From assembly GCF_000010665.1 (NCBI RefSeq), contig NC_012796.1, forward strand, positions 3,687,501 to 3,751,500: a stretch of 64,000 bases of DNA, written 5' to 3'. Position numbers and translations under genes: made by a program. The DNA is from Solidesulfovibrio magneticus RS-1. Lineage in GTDB: Bacteria > Desulfobacterota > Desulfovibrionia > Desulfovibrionales > Desulfovibrionaceae. Below are positions 43,443 through 54,171 of this stretch, piece after piece; the first letter of the stretch is position 1; each line of letters opens with the position of its first letter. A model generated the notes under the pieces. That model saw only the letters and a list, made by a program, of their open reading frames with translations. It had not been told where the DNA came from and searched no databases.

Positions 43443-44384
43443 CTATGAGCTTTGCGGCGCGTCCCCCGCGCCCCGCTTCTCGACCCAAACCTTGTCGCCC
43501 TCGGCGGTGATGAGCCCCACTTTGTCAAGCTCGCCGCGCCGGCGCAAGTCCATCCAGACCATGTTCATCCGCGACAGGTTGCGCCGCCAGTTCTGGGACC
43601 CCAGGCACAAGACGATTCCCGGTTCCATGAGCCGGATTTCCAGCCCACGGCCCCAGCTTAAGCGCAACCAGGCGATCTGTCCGAAATCGAAGGGAACCTG
43701 ATGTTCGGCCACGGCCCGGCGCAGATCGGCCAGAATGGGCAGATGCTTTTCCATCCCGGCCTCGACCTCGATCTGGGGCAGGGACACGAACTGCCCGGGC
43801 TCGACCTTGTCGATGATGCGCCCGACCTCGTCGGCGTAATAGAGGGTTCCCTGATACTGCACAAGATAGGAAGGGGCTTTTTCCCGCACTTCGATCTGAA
43901 TTGTCCCGGGCAGCACCCGCTTGACCGTCACCGAATCGACCCACGGCTCCCGGGAAAGCTCTGCCCGCATCCGGTCCATGGACAGCGAAAGCACGTTGAC
44001 CCCGGGGGTCAGCCCGGCCACCTGGCGGATATGCTCCTCGGACAACCGGGAACAGCCCGCGATGTCGGCCTGCTGCAGGGCAAAGTAGTTGACCGTGGTC
44101 AGCCAGCGGTAGCCGGCCAAAAGCGCCACGCTCACGGCCAGCACGATGGCACCCATGAAGGCCATGGACACGGCCCGGGTGAACACCTTGCCCAGGCCGC
44201 CAAAGCTCACCGACGGTAGTTTGACGCCGCCTGCGCCGCCACCGGAGCGGGCATTGCGGTTCTTGTTGCCCCGCGACGAAACGGTGCGGCTTTTGACCGT
44301 GATGCGCGGTCCGCTGTACCCGTTGCGTTTTTTTTTGGCCGAGATTCCCCCGAATCCCGACAATGTTCCCGCCCTGACGTTCAT
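43443..44384 (-). CDS. ftsQ: Cell division protein FtsQ
   Basis: This encodes 313 residues. A long basic N-terminal cytoplasmic part (1-75, many Lys, Arg and Gly) is followed by one membrane segment (about 75-98), a POTRA domain (NYFALQQADIAGCSRLSEEH) and the FtsQ domain with EPWVDSVTVKRVLPGTIQIE. It belongs to the FtsQBL complex that activates septal synthesis in the periplasm. The basic N-terminus is longer than the short E. coli tail. Its start overlaps the murB stop by 4 bp. Confidence 0.93.
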   Translation of the reverse strand: MNVRAGTLSGFGGISAKKKRNGYSGPRITVKSRTVSSRGNKNRNARSGGGAGGVKLPSVSFGGLGKVFTRAVSMAFMGAIVLAVSVALLAGYRWLTTVNYFALQQADIAGCSRLSEEHIRQVAGLTPGVNVLSLSMDRMRAELSREPWVDSVTVKRVLPGTIQIEVREKAPSYLVQYQGTLYYADEVGRIIDKVEPGQFVSLPQIEVEAGMEKHLPILADLRRAVAEHQVPFDFGQIAWLRLSWGRGLEIRLMEPGIVLCLGSQNWRRNLSRMNMVWMDLRRRGELDKVGLITAEGDKVWVEKRGAGDAPQSS

Positions 44385-45268
44385 GGAACCACCCTCACTT
44401 CCAGTTCGAGTTGGCGACCGAATCGCTCCCGCACCGCCTCCCGCGCCAAAGCCAGAAGCTTAAGCGCCTCCCCGCTCGTCCCGCCGCCCAGGTTGACCAG
44501 AAAATTGGCGTGCAACGAAGAAAACGCCATTTTTCCAACCGCCCTTCCGGCGAATCCCGATTCCGCCAGCAGCCGCCAGGCCGCTTCCCCGGGCGGATTT
44601 TTAAACACGCAGCCGGCCGTAGCCGCCGTGATCGGCTGGCTGGCCCGCTTTTTCTTGAGGTTGGCGATCATCTCCTGGCGAATCTCGATGGGTTCGCGCA
44701 CCTCGCAGTCGAATTCCGCTTCCAGGACCAGAAAAAACCCGGCCAGCCCCGGCACGACAAAACGGCGGTAACCGATGTCGAGTTCCTCCCGACCAGCCCA
44801 AAAAAGTCCCCGCTCGGGCGTCCACAGCCGGACCCGGGCCAGAATCGCGCCCACCTCGTCGCCATAGGAGCCGGCATTGCCGGCCACGGCCCCGCCCACG
44901 CTGCCAGGCACGCCAATGAGGCCCCCAAGCCCGGACAAGCCCTGGGTGGCCAGCCAGGCCACCAACCGCTGGAGCTTGACCCCGGCCCCGCAGCGCACCC
45001 GGACCCTGCCCTGGGGCCGATCCGGCAACACGCGCGGCTCGTCGCGCAGTATGGGCCGTACCAGCACCAACGGCAGCTCGCCGTCCCGGGCCAGGAGATT
45101 GCTCCCGCCGCCCAGAGCGAGAGGCGTTCCGCCAAGCCGCTTGAGCGTTTCGCCGAGGCCGTGAGCATCCTCGGCCTGATCAAAGACCACCTCGGCCAGG
45201 GCGCGCCCGCCGAGCTGCAGCGTGGTGCGGGCCGACAACAGCGGCCCCGGTTCGACCCTAAGCGCCAC
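44381..45268 (-). CDS. murB: UDP-N-acetylenolpyruvoylglucosamine reductase MurB
   Basis: This encodes 295 residues. The start is taken as GTG 45268, inside the murC end, with GGAG just upstream; an ATG at 45319 would add 17 residues without homology. FAD-binding pattern [14 protein letters not shown] and [21 protein letters not shown], then SYGDEV, and the type II-like C-terminus with the catalytic Ser/Glu region ([11 protein letters not shown]). It reduces the enolpyruvyl group to lactyl in UDP-MurNAc synthesis in the cytoplasm. It overlaps murC by 11 bp and ftsQ by 4 bp. Confidence 0.92.
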   Translation of the reverse strand: MALRVEPGPLLSARTTLQLGGRALAEVVFDQAEDAHGLGETLKRLGGTPLALGGGSNLLARDGELPLVLVRPILRDEPRVLPDRPQGRVRVRCGAGVKLQRLVAWLATQGLSGLGGLIGVPGSVGGAVAGNAGSYGDEVGAILARVRLWTPERGLFWAGREELDIGYRRFVVPGLAGFFLVLEAEFDCEVREPIEIRQEMIANLKKKRASQPITAATAGCVFKNPPGEAAWRLLAESGFAGRAVGKMAFSSLHANFLVNLGGGTSGEALKLLALAREAVRERFGRQLELEVRVVP

Positions 45269-46667
45269 GCTCCGACTCCAGATAATGCGCGCCCACCTGC
45301 CAGATGCTGCCGGCCCCAAGGGTCACGAACAGGTCGCCCGGCCGCAGGATGCCCGGCAGGGCCGCCTCCATGGCGGCGAAATCCGGGTAGTAGGCGACTT
45401 TGGTCTTGGTCACCTGGCGGATGCCTTGCCCCAGGCTTTCGCCGCTGACCCCGGGAATGGGCGCTTCCGAGGCCGGATAGATTTCGGTCAGCAGCAGCTC
45501 GTCGGCAGCCTCGAAACAGGTGCAGAAATCGCCGAAAAGGGCCTTGGTGCGGGAAAACCGGTGGGGCTGGAAAGCCACCACCAGCCGGCGTTCAGGATAC
45601 ACGGCCCGGGCCGTGGCCAGGGTGGCCTTGATCTCGGCCGGATGGTGGCCGTAGTCGTCGACGACGACCACGCCGTCCTTCTCGCCCTTGCGCTCGAAGC
45701 GCCGGCCCACGCCCGCGAACTTGGCCAGAGCCTCGGCAATGGTCCCCAAGGGAATGCCGACCTCCAGGGAAACGCCAATGGCCCCCAGGGCGTTTAAGAC
45801 ATTGTGGCGGCCAGGGTGATTGAGGCGCATCTCGCCCAGGCGCTTGCCGTCGAGGGAGACCTCGAAGCAGCTCATGGCCCCGGAGTCGATGATGCGGCCG
45901 CGAAGACGGGCCTTGTCGGAAAAGCCGTAGGTCAGGATCGGTCGGTTGACGCGCGGCAGGATGCGGGCCACGCCGGGATCGTCCAAACAGACCACGTTGA
46001 CCCCGTAAAAGGGGATGTTGTTCAAGAAATCCACGAAGGCGTCGTCGATGGCTTCGATGCCGTCGTAGTGGTCGAGGTGGTCGGCGTCCACGTTGGTGAC
46101 CACCGAGGCGATGGGCGACAGGCACAGAAACGAGCCGTCGGATTCGTCGGCCTCGGCGATCAAGTATTCGCCCTGTCCCAGGCGCGCCCCGGCCCCGTAA
46201 GCATTCAAGCGGCCGCCGATGATGACGGTGGGGTCATAGCCGGCCTCGGTGAAAATGGTGGCCAGAAGCGAGGTGGTGGTGGTTTTGCCGTGGGTGCCGG
46301 CCACGGCGATGCCGGTGCGCAGGCGCATGAGTTCGGCCAGCATCTCGGCCCGGGGGATGACCGGGATGCCGCGCTCGCGAGCCACCACCACTTCCGGGTT
46401 GTCGCTGGTCACGGCCGTGGATTTGACCACCACGTCGGCGTCGCCCAGGTTTTCCCGGCCATGGCCGATGGCAATGGACGCGCCAAGGCTCCCCAGGCGG
46501 CGCACGGTCTGGCTCATGGACAGGTCCGAACCGGACACCTCGTAGCCCAGGTTCAGCAGCACCTCGGCGATGCCGCTCATGCCCGAGCCGCCAATGCCGA
46601 TCATGTGAATCTTGCGGACCTTGTTGCGCATCCCCGAGGGCGCGCCGTGATTTTTCTGAGCCGTCAT
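45258..46667 (-). CDS. murC: UDP-N-acetylmuramate-L-alanine ligase MurC
   Basis: This encodes 469 residues. N-terminal Rossmann motif [21 protein letters not shown] loop GTHGKTTTT, and the central-domain [11 protein letters not shown] segment typical of MurC. It adds L-alanine to UDP-MurNAc in the cytoplasm. Its ATG follows the murG stop codon with no gap, and its end overlaps murB by 11 bp, so the chain murG-murC-murB is translationally linked. Confidence 0.96.
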   Translation of the reverse strand: MTAQKNHGAPSGMRNKVRKIHMIGIGGSGMSGIAEVLLNLGYEVSGSDLSMSQTVRRLGSLGASIAIGHGRENLGDADVVVKSTAVTSDNPEVVVARERGIPVIPRAEMLAELMRLRTGIAVAGTHGKTTTTSLLATIFTEAGYDPTVIIGGRLNAYGAGARLGQGEYLIAEADESDGSFLCLSPIASVVTNVDADHLDHYDGIEAIDDAFVDFLNNIPFYGVNVVCLDDPGVARILPRVNRPILTYGFSDKARLRGRIIDSGAMSCFEVSLDGKRLGEMRLNHPGRHNVLNALGAIGVSLEVGIPLGTIAEALAKFAGVGRRFERKGEKDGVVVVDDYGHHPAEIKATLATARAVYPERRLVVAFQPHRFSRTKALFGDFCTCFEAADELLLTEIYPASEAPIPGVSGESLGQGIRQVTKTKVAYYPDFAAMEAALPGILRPGDLFVTLGAGSIWQVGAHYLESERGA

Positions 46668-47774
46668 CTAGCGTTCTCCCTTGTGCGCGGCCATGGCGAG
46701 CAGGGCCCGGGCAATGTCGTCGGCGGCGTGGGGCAGGGCCTGGCCCAGGGCGGCCTGGCCCATGGCCTCAAGGCGTGCCGGATCGCCCAGAAGCCCGATG
46801 ACGGTCCCGGCCAGGTCAAGGCCGGGCAGATGGTTTTGCGCCACGCTTTGCGCCGCGCCGGCCCGAGCCAGAAAAGCGGCGTTGACGGTCTGGTGGTCGT
46901 GGGTGGCGAACGGAAACGGAATGAGCAGCGACGGTTTGCCGGCGGCCGTGACCTCGGCCAGGGTGGTGGCTCCGGCCCGGGCCAGGACCAGATCGGCCCA
47001 GGCATAGGCCGCGGCCATGTCGTCGATGAAATTCTCGATGACCACCTCAGGCTCGTCGCCTTTGGCCTCGCGGCCGGCCAGCACGGCATGGGCCTGGGTG
47101 GTGACGCGCTCGAAATCGGCCCGGCCGGCTTGCAGACGCACCTTGACCCCGGCGTCGAGCAAGGTCGGCAGGATGGCCATGACCGCGTCATTGATGGCCT
47201 TGGCCCCCTGGCTGCCGCCAAGGACGAGAAGCCGCTTGGTTCCGGGATGGGGCGCGGCCGAGGCCGCGCGTGCGATGTCGGCCCGGATGGGGTTGCCCAG
47301 GCGCTTTGTCCGCGTAGCCGGGAAGACGCCGCCCTCGTCGGGATAGGTCGTAAAGACGCGGTCCACGAACCGCCCAAGCACCTTGTTGGTGACGCCGGGG
47401 ACGCTGTTTTGCTCGTGGATGGCCGTTGGCACGCCCATGAGCCGGGCGGCGGCCACGGGAATGAACCCGGCGTAGCCGCCAAAGCCGCAGACCACGTCCG
47501 GGGAGAATTCGCGGATGCGCGCCCCGGCCAGGCCAAAGGCCCGCAGCATCCAAAACGGCGCGGCCAGGGCTTTTATGCCCCGTCCGAAAACGCCCTTGGC
47601 CGGCAGGGCCACAAAGGGCAGCCCGGCCTTGGCCGCCAGCTCCCCTTCGGGGCCGGCGCCGCCGATGAAAAGGACGTCCAGACCGGGTGAAAGGCGCATG
47701 GCCGCTTCGGCCACGGCCAGGGCCGGGAAGATGTGGCCTCCCGTGCCGCCGGTGGTGACGATGAGCCGGGTCAT
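46668..47774 (-). CDS. murG: Lipid II synthase MurG (GlcNAc transferase)
   Basis: This encodes 368 residues from ATG 47774, which overlaps the ftsW stop (ATGA). The N-terminal loop GGTGGHIFPALAVAEA, the second glycine loop FGGYAGFIPVAAA and the UDP-GlcNAc site LARAGATTLAEVTAAGKPSL are intact. MurG transfers GlcNAc to lipid I on the inner face of the membrane. Confidence 0.95.
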   Translation of the reverse strand: MTRLIVTTGGTGGHIFPALAVAEAAMRLSPGLDVLFIGGAGPEGELAAKAGLPFVALPAKGVFGRGIKALAAPFWMLRAFGLAGARIREFSPDVVCGFGGYAGFIPVAAARLMGVPTAIHEQNSVPGVTNKVLGRFVDRVFTTYPDEGGVFPATRTKRLGNPIRADIARAASAAPHPGTKRLLVLGGSQGAKAINDAVMAILPTLLDAGVKVRLQAGRADFERVTTQAHAVLAGREAKGDEPEVVIENFIDDMAAAYAWADLVLARAGATTLAEVTAAGKPSLLIPFPFATHDHQTVNAAFLARAGAAQSVAQNHLPGLDLAGTVIGLLGDPARLEAMGQAALGQALPHAADDIARALLAMAAHKGER

Positions 47775-48898
47775 GTCCTGGCGCTCCGGGAAAGATTGAG
47801 CAGGATACCGACGCACAGGAAACAGGCCAGCAGGTTGGAGCCGCCGTAACTCAGAAACGGCATGGCCACGCCCTTGGGCGGCACGCAGCCAAGGACCACG
47901 GCCAGGTTAAGCAGAAACCCCAGACCCAGCACAAGCCCCATGCCGTAGGCCGTGAAGCGGTCACGCAGATCGTCCTGGGCCAATGCGACCTTGAAAGCGC
48001 GGTAAAGCAGAATGCCGATGCACAAAAAGACGATGGACACGCCGATAAAGCCCAGCTCTTCGCCGATGACGGCCATGATAAAGTCATTGTGGGCTTCGGG
48101 CAGGTAGAAGAGCTTTTGTTTGCCCGCGCCGAACCCGGCCCCGGCCACGCCGCCGGACCCGAAAGCGTAAAAGGACTGCACAAGCTGGTAACCGACGTTT
48201 TGCGGATCCTTGAAGGGATCGAGAAAGGCGAACCAGCGTTTGAAGCGGTAGGGCGAAGAGGCGATTAAAAGGCCCATGGCCCCGATGCCGAAGAACATGG
48301 ACACGCCAAGGTAGGTCAGCCGGGTGCCGCCGACCAGACTCATAAGGAAAAAGAGCATCCCCAGAAACACCGCGCCGCCGAAGTCGGGCTGGAGCAGCAA
48401 GATAAGCCCCAAAAAACCGGTGACCACAACCGGCGGGATAAAGCCCACCGAAAAGGAGCGCACGAGTTGCTGCTTCTGGCTGAAGAAATAGGCCAGGTAC
48501 ATGACGAGCACCACCTTGGCCAGCTCCATGGGCTGCAAGGACATAAAGCCCAGGCGCATCCAGCGCCGGGCCCCGCCGGCCTTGACGGAAAACGGCGGCA
48601 CAAGGGTCAGCACCAATAGGCCAATGATAAGAAACAGCCACAGATAGACCGGACCGTGCAGGATTTTTCGCGGCATCCAGGCGCAGATGATCATGAGCGT
48701 GAGGCTGATCATGGCGAAAAGCCCCTGGCGCTGGATGAAGAAATAGCGGTTGCCGTTGACCCGCTCGGCCATGACGCCGCTGGAGGAAAAGACCATGACC
48801 AAGCCCAGGCCGGCTAGCACCAGGGCCGCACCCAGCAGCCAATAGTCGATGGAGCCGTTGGCCTTGGTCTCGCCCGACTGCACGGTGATCCTGCTCAT
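47771..48898 (-). CDS. ftsW: Septal peptidoglycan polymerase FtsW (SEDS family)
   Basis: This encodes 375 residues with about ten membrane segments. The SEDS motifs KAGGARRWMRLGFMSLQPME, LLLQPDFGGAVFLG and AHNDFIMAVIGEELGFIGV are present; the last carries the region near the catalytic Asp of the family. FtsW polymerises glycan strands at the septum together with FtsI. Its start overlaps the murD stop by 4 bp. Confidence 0.94.
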   Translation of the reverse strand: MSRITVQSGETKANGSIDYWLLGAALVLAGLGLVMVFSSSGVMAERVNGNRYFFIQRQGLFAMISLTLMIICAWMPRKILHGPVYLWLFLIIGLLVLTLVPPFSVKAGGARRWMRLGFMSLQPMELAKVVLVMYLAYFFSQKQQLVRSFSVGFIPPVVVTGFLGLILLLQPDFGGAVFLGMLFFLMSLVGGTRLTYLGVSMFFGIGAMGLLIASSPYRFKRWFAFLDPFKDPQNVGYQLVQSFYAFGSGGVAGAGFGAGKQKLFYLPEAHNDFIMAVIGEELGFIGVSIVFLCIGILLYRAFKVALAQDDLRDRFTAYGMGLVLGLGFLLNLAVVLGCVPPKGVAMPFLSYGGSNLLACFLCVGILLNLSRSART

Positions 48899-50223
48899 GC
48901 GCCCTGCCCTGCCCCGCCGGCCGGTGTGGCCGGCAACGCCGCGAACGCCTGCTGAAAATCGCGTCCCCGGGCCTTGTAGTTGGGATACTGGTCAAAGCTC
49001 GACGTGCCGGGGGAAAGCAGCACCGCGTCGCCCGGCGCGGCGTCGGCGTAGATACGGGCCACGGCCTCGGCCAGAGTCGGGGCGTAGCGGACCGGAACCA
49101 CCCCGGCAAAGGCCGTCTCGAAGACCTCCCGGCTGCCGCCGAAAAGCCCCACGGCCACGACTTTCTCCTTGACCAGCGGCAGCATGGCTTCCAGGTCGCC
49201 GCCCTTCCAGACGCCGCCGCACAGAAGCCTCACCGGCCGGTCAAAGCTGCGGATGGCCGCTTCCATGGCCGTCACGGTGGTGGCCTTGGAGTCATCGACA
49301 AACAGCACCCCGCCCTTCTCGCCGATGATCTGGATGCGATGGGGCGCGGGCACGAAATCGGCAAAGACCTGCCGGGCCAGCTTGATGTCCACGCCAAAGG
49401 CGCGGCAGGCCAGGTAAGCGGCTTCCATGTTGGCCTGGTTGTGGACCCCGGCCAGTCGCGGGCACAAAAAGCCCGAGGCGGCGGCGTACCAGGTGACCCC
49501 GGCCCGGGTGAAGGGGCGACCGCTTAAAAGATCGCGCAATTCCTCGGACACAATGGCCGTGTCATCCGGGCGCTGGGTCGCGAAAATCCTGAGCTTGGCG
49601 TCGAGGTATTCGTCGAGGTCGGCGTGCCAGTCCAGGTGGTTGGCGGCGAAATTTAAAAGCACCGCCACCTTGGGCCGAAACGTCTTGGTCAGCTGGAGCT
49701 GGAAGCTCGACACTTCGAGCACCACCACGTCGGCCGGCTCCTCGGACAGCACATGGTCGGACAGGGGCGTGCCGATGTTGCCGCCGGTGAACACCCGGCG
49801 GCCGGCGGCTTCGAGGAGCGCGCTTATGAGCATGACCGTGGTGGTCTTGCCGTTGGAGCCGGTGACGGCCACGATGGGTTCGGGGGTGAACCAGCTGGCC
49901 AGTTCCAGTTCGGAGACGACCTGGGCCCCCGGGCAGGCGGCCAGGGCCGGGGCCAGGTTGGCGGCCCGGATGCCGGGCGAGAGCACGACCAGATCGGCCC
50001 CGGCGAAATCGGCCGGTCCGTGCTCGCCGGTGCGCAGGTCATAGCCCAGCGAAACGGCCTCGGCCCGGAATTCATCGGAAACGGCGGCCGGATTTTTCTC
50101 CAGAAAACGCACGGCAGCGCCCAGGCGCGACAGCAGTTTCGCCGCCGACCGGCCCGACGCCCCGGCTCCGGCCACAACGGCCTGATGGCCGCGCAGTTGA
50201 TCGGTATGGAGCATTTCGCGCAT
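48895..50223 (-). CDS. murD: UDP-MurNAc-L-alanine:D-glutamate ligase MurD
   Basis: This encodes 442 residues from ATG 50223 (ATG 50214 is an alternative). N-terminal nucleotide-binding VAGAGASGRSAAKLL, the ATP loop GSNGKTTT and the Mg/ligand region NHLDWHADLDEYLDAK are typical. It adds D-Glu to UDP-MurNAc-L-Ala in the cytoplasm. It starts 7 bp after mraY ends and overlaps ftsW. Confidence 0.95.
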   Translation of the reverse strand: MREMLHTDQLRGHQAVVAGAGASGRSAAKLLSRLGAAVRFLEKNPAAVSDEFRAEAVSLGYDLRTGEHGPADFAGADLVVLSPGIRAANLAPALAACPGAQVVSELELASWFTPEPIVAVTGSNGKTTTVMLISALLEAAGRRVFTGGNIGTPLSDHVLSEEPADVVVLEVSSFQLQLTKTFRPKVAVLLNFAANHLDWHADLDEYLDAKLRIFATQRPDDTAIVSEELRDLLSGRPFTRAGVTWYAAASGFLCPRLAGVHNQANMEAAYLACRAFGVDIKLARQVFADFVPAPHRIQIIGEKGGVLFVDDSKATTVTAMEAAIRSFDRPVRLLCGGVWKGGDLEAMLPLVKEKVVAVGLFGGSREVFETAFAGVVPVRYAPTLAEAVARIYADAAPGDAVLLSPGTSSFDQYPNYKARGRDFQQAFAALPATPAGGAGQGA

Positions 50224-50230
50224 GGCCGGC

Positions 50231-51307
50231 CTACCGCAGTTTGAGGGTGGACAGTCCCACCAGGGCAAGAAGAATCGAGAGAATCCAGAACCGGATGATG
50301 ATCTTGGATTCCGGCACGCCCATGAGCTCGAAATGGTGGTGCAGCGGGGCCATGCGGAAGATCCGTTTGCCGCCGGTCATCTTGAAGTAGCCGACCTGGA
50401 GGATGACCGAGACGGTCTCGGCCACGTAGAGGCCGCCGACCACGATGAGCAGCAACTCCTGCTTGCACAGCACGGCCAGGAAGCCCAAGGCTCCGCCCAG
50501 GGACAGCGACCCCACGTCGCCCATGAAAATCTGGGCCGGATAGGCGTTGAACCACAAAAAGCCCAGGCCCGCGCCCACCAACGCGCCGCAGAACACCGTC
50601 ACCTCGCCCACACCGGAAACCGGCATGACCTGGAGGTACCGGGCCATCTGGGCATGGCCGGCCACGTAGATAAAAAGCCCGAACATGGCGGCGTTGACGA
50701 TCATGGGGCCGATGGCCAGGCCGTCCAGGCCGTCGGTGAGGTTGACGGCGTTGGACGCGCCGATCATGACCAGCATGGCAAAGGGCAGGTACCACAGGCC
50801 GAGATCGGGCGTTAAGTGCTTGAAAAACGGCACGGCCAGACGTGTCGAATACTCGGGGTCCAGGACCAGCAGCGCCGCGGCCACGCCCGAGACGACGATC
50901 TGGCCCAGGAGCTTTTGCTTGGGCGTCAGGCCTTTATTTTGCTTGCGCACCACCTTGGCGTGGTCGTCCACATAGCCCAGCGCCCCGAACCCCAGGAAGA
51001 CGAACAGGGTCATCCAGACGTATTCGTTGGCCAGATCGCCCCAGAGCAGCACGCTGACCACGATGCAAAAGGCGATGAGCAGGCCGCCCATGGTAGGAGT
51101 GCCGGCCTTTTGCTTGTGGGCGGCCACGTCCTCGTGGATGTACTGGCCAAACTTCAGCCGGCGCAGCCAATCGATGAACTTGGGGCCAAAGACAATGGAC
51201 AACACAAGCGCCGTCAGCAGTGCCGCGATCGACCGGAAGGTGATATAGCGGAAGACGTTTAAGGCGCTAAAATGCGCCACAAGCGGCACCAGCAAATAAT
51301 AGATCAT
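50231..51307 (-). CDS. mraY: Phospho-N-acetylmuramoyl-pentapeptide transferase MraY
   Basis: This encodes 358 residues with ten hydrophobic segments. The Asp-rich motif GYVDDHAK, the [15 protein letters not shown] loop and MAPLHHHFE near the C-terminus are the catalytic signatures. MraY makes lipid I from UDP-MurNAc-pentapeptide and undecaprenyl phosphate at the inner membrane. Its start overlaps the murF stop by 4 bp. Confidence 0.97.
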   Translation of the reverse strand: MIYYLLVPLVAHFSALNVFRYITFRSIAALLTALVLSIVFGPKFIDWLRRLKFGQYIHEDVAAHKQKAGTPTMGGLLIAFCIVVSVLLWGDLANEYVWMTLFVFLGFGALGYVDDHAKVVRKQNKGLTPKQKLLGQIVVSGVAAALLVLDPEYSTRLAVPFFKHLTPDLGLWYLPFAMLVMIGASNAVNLTDGLDGLAIGPMIVNAAMFGLFIYVAGHAQMARYLQVMPVSGVGEVTVFCGALVGAGLGFLWFNAYPAQIFMGDVGSLSLGGALGFLAVLCKQELLLIVVGGLYVAETVSVILQVGYFKMTGGKRIFRMAPLHHHFELMGVPESKIIIRFWILSILLALVGLSTLKLR

Positions 51308-52704
51308 GCCGTGGCGTCCTTTTGGATGCTGTGGGTCAAGGCCGCCAGATACTCTTCCATACGCATGGAGCGGGAGCCTTTAAAGAGGTAGACGCCGCCT
51401 CTCAGTCCAGCCGAGGCGACGGTTTGGGTGAACATTTCCGGGGTATCGACCACGGCGAACAGGCCGGCGTAGCCTTTGCGGGCCAGTCCCTCGCCCACGG
51501 CCTGGGCATGGCCGCCATGATAAAACACAGCCTTGGCTCCGCTGGCGGCGGCTTCTTCGCCAAGCTTATGATGTTCGTCCTCGGCCTGGGCGCCCATCTC
51601 GCGCATTTCACCCAGCACCAGCACAAGGGGCTTGCCCTGGGCGGCCTCGGCGGCGGTGGCGATGGCCCGGCGCATGGACAGCGGATTGGCGTTGTAGGTG
51701 TCGTCGATGAGCGTGTAGCAGCCGTGGCGGCGGCAAAAAAAGCGCTGCTCGGGCATGACGGCCGACTCCAGACCCGTGGCGATCTGCTCTTCGGTGGCTC
51801 CGAGCAGACGGGCCGAGGCGGCGGCGGCCAGGATGTTCTCGGCGAAGTGCCCGCCGGTCAGCGGGGTCACGACTTCGAGTTCCAGGCCGTCCAGGCGCAG
51901 GAAAAACCGGCCCCGGCCCTCGGACAGCGCGCCCAGGTACTTGGCCCGGTACGGGGCCGATCCGCCCTTGACCGACATGCCGCGCACGTCGGGCCGCACG
52001 GCCTTGGCCGCCGCCCACAGCTCGGGATAGTCCATGGAGGCCAGGGCCACGCCGCCGGGGCGCAGGGCGGCGAAAAGCCGGGACTTCTCGGCGGCTACGC
52101 CGGCCACGTCGATAAGCGCTTCCAGATGAGCCGGGCCGACGTTGTGGATCACGGCCACGTCGGGTTCGGCGATGGCGGCCAGGGGGGCCATTTCACCCGG
52201 AGCCGAGATGCCAAGCTCCATGACCCACAACCGGTCGGTTTCGCCGGCTTCCAGCATGGACAGGGGCAGGCCGATCTTATTGTTGAAATTCTTGAAGTTT
52301 TTCGCCGTCGGCCCAACCTTGGCCAGGATGGCGGCGGTCAGTTCCTTGACCGTGGTCTTGCCGGCCGAGCCGGACACGGCCACGAGCCTGGCCTGGGCGC
52401 GCTCGCGCCAGGCCTTGGCCAGCTTGCCCAGGGCGGCCACGGTGTCGCGCACGAGCAGCACCGGCGTGCCTTCGGGCAGCCCGGCCAGGGGCCGGTCGGC
52501 CAGCACGGCGGCCGCGCCCTTGGACACGGCCTCGACAGCGAAATTGTGGCCGTCCAGGCGCTCGCCCGGGATGCACACGAAAAGGCTCCCCGGGGAAACG
52601 GCCCGGCTGTCGATGCGTACGGCCTCGATGTCGGGGTTACCCCGCTCGCCCACGTCGCCCACGGCCCCGGTGGCGGCCAGGATTTCGGAGAGGGTCAGGC
52701 GCAT
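51304..52704 (-). CDS. murF: UDP-MurNAc-tripeptide:D-Ala-D-Ala ligase MurF
   Basis: This encodes 466 residues. The ATP loop is [10 protein letters not shown], followed by [13 protein letters not shown] and the central-domain [12 protein letters not shown]-type region; [15 protein letters not shown] is also typical. It completes the pentapeptide by adding D-Ala-D-Ala. The D-Ala-D-Ala ligase gene (ddl) is not in this cluster. Its start overlaps the murE stop by 10 bp. Confidence 0.94.
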   Translation of the reverse strand: MRLTLSEILAATGAVGDVGERGNPDIEAVRIDSRAVSPGSLFVCIPGERLDGHNFAVEAVSKGAAAVLADRPLAGLPEGTPVLLVRDTVAALGKLAKAWRERAQARLVAVSGSAGKTTVKELTAAILAKVGPTAKNFKNFNNKIGLPLSMLEAGETDRLWVMELGISAPGEMAPLAAIAEPDVAVIHNVGPAHLEALIDVAGVAAEKSRLFAALRPGGVALASMDYPELWAAAKAVRPDVRGMSVKGGSAPYRAKYLGALSEGRGRFFLRLDGLELEVVTPLTGGHFAENILAAAASARLLGATEEQIATGLESAVMPEQRFFCRRHGCYTLIDDTYNANPLSMRRAIATAAEAAQGKPLVLVLGEMREMGAQAEDEHHKLGEEAAASGAKAVFYHGGHAQAVGEGLARKGYAGLFAVVDTPEMFTQTVASAGLRGGVYLFKGSRSMRMEEYLAALTHSIQKDATA

Positions 52705-54161
52705 CCGGTCAGCTCCCTCACGACGACGGCATCGGAAAACGGATATTTAACGTCGCCAATCTGCTGATAGGTTTCGTGTCCCTTGCCGGCGATGACCAGC
52801 ACGTCCTCGGGCCGCATTTCCGAAAGGGCCAGCTCGATAGCCCGGCGACGGTCGGGTTCGAGGATGGCCCGGCGAGCTTTTTTAAGGCCCGGCTTGACGT
52901 CCTCGATGATGGCCAGGGGATCTTCGTGGCGCGGATTGTCGGAGGTGAGCACGGCCACGTCGGCCAGCCGGGCCACGGCCGCGCCCATGAGCGGACGCTT
53001 GGCCCGGTCGCGGTTGCCGCCGCAGCCAAAGACCACGAACAGCCGGCCGGCGGTGAACTCCCGGGCGGCGGACAGCACGTTTTCCAGGGCGTCGGGGGTG
53101 TGGGCGTAGTCCACGAAAACCGCGCGGCCGGAAGGATTGGGGATGCGCTCCAGCCGTCCCGGCGCGCCATGGCAGTCGGCCAGGGCGGCGAAGGTCTCGG
53201 CCGGCCAGCCCAGAGCCAGGGCCACGCCGCAGGCGGCCAGGACGTTTTGGGCGTTGTGGCGGCCGGGCAAGGGCGTGGCCACGGCGTAGCTGTCGTCGCC
53301 GTAGGCGGCCAGGATGTCCTGGCCCTCGCGGCCATGGTGCTGGACATGGCCGGACAGCAGCCGGCCAAAGCCCGTGGGCGGCACGGTGAGGCCGTAGCCG
53401 ATGGCCTGGGGGAACTCATGCAGGAGTTTCAGGCCCCAGGCGTCGTCGAAATTGAATACCGCCGTCTCGGCTCGGGCCAGATAGCGCCTGAAGAGCTTGG
53501 CCTTGGCCTCGAAATAAACGGCCATGTCCTTGTGGTAGTCCAGGTGGTCCTGGGTGAGATTGGTGAAGGCGGCAGCGGCAAAGGACAGGCCGGCCAGCCG
53601 GTCCTGATCCAGAGCGTGGGAAGAAGCCTCCATGACGGCCAGGGTGCAGCCGGAGCGGGCCATGGCGGCGAGATTTTCGTGGATGGCCAGGCAGTCCGGG
53701 GTGGTGAGCGTGGCGTCGTGGACCACGCCGGGCCAGCGGTAGGCCACGGTGCCAAGGACCCCGACCGTATGCCCGGCGGCCTGGGCCAGACGTTCGATCA
53801 AATAGCTCACCGTGGTCTTGCCGTTGGTGCCGGTGACGGCGACCACAGGCATGGCCATGGTTTCCGTGCCGAAGCGAGCGGCGGCCAACGCGCCCAGGGC
53901 GGCCTGGGGATCGTCCACGGCCACGAGCCGGGCCGTGGTCCCGGCCGGCAGGTCATGGCCCGGTGCGGCCACGACGAAGGCGACGCCTTTTTCCAGTGCA
54001 TCGGCCACGTAGCGCGCGCCGTCGTCCCGGGACCCGGCCATGGCCACGAAGACTCCGCCAGAGGTCGCCCTGCGGGAGTCGGCGGCAACGTCGACGCCTC
54101 CCTGGCGCACGGCGTCAAGGAGGCCCTGGAATGCAGCGTTGTCGTGCAGCGTCATCTTCAT
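52695..54161 (-). CDS. murE: UDP-MurNAc-L-Ala-D-Glu:meso-DAP ligase MurE
   Basis: This encodes 488 residues from ATG 54161 (GGGGAA upstream; ATG 54155 also possible). The ATP loop is GTNGKTTVSYL, and the DNPR motif in TSDNPRHEDP marks the meso-diaminopimelate-adding type, consistent with Gram-negative peptidoglycan. The gene sits 10 bp after ftsI and overlaps murF. The N-terminal residue count is slightly short compared with E. coli but the substrate-binding Ser/Thr segment VDVAADSRRATSGGVFVA is present. Confidence 0.95.
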   Translation of the reverse strand: MKMTLHDNAAFQGLLDAVRQGGVDVAADSRRATSGGVFVAMAGSRDDGARYVADALEKGVAFVVAAPGHDLPAGTTARLVAVDDPQAALGALAAARFGTETMAMPVVAVTGTNGKTTVSYLIERLAQAAGHTVGVLGTVAYRWPGVVHDATLTTPDCLAIHENLAAMARSGCTLAVMEASSHALDQDRLAGLSFAAAAFTNLTQDHLDYHKDMAVYFEAKAKLFRRYLARAETAVFNFDDAWGLKLLHEFPQAIGYGLTVPPTGFGRLLSGHVQHHGREGQDILAAYGDDSYAVATPLPGRHNAQNVLAACGVALALGWPAETFAALADCHGAPGRLERIPNPSGRAVFVDYAHTPDALENVLSAAREFTAGRLFVVFGCGGNRDRAKRPLMGAAVARLADVAVLTSDNPRHEDPLAIIEDVKPGLKKARRAILEPDRRRAIELALSEMRPEDVLVIAGKGHETYQQIGDVKYPFSDAVVVRELTGCA

Positions 54162-54171
54162 ATATTCCCCG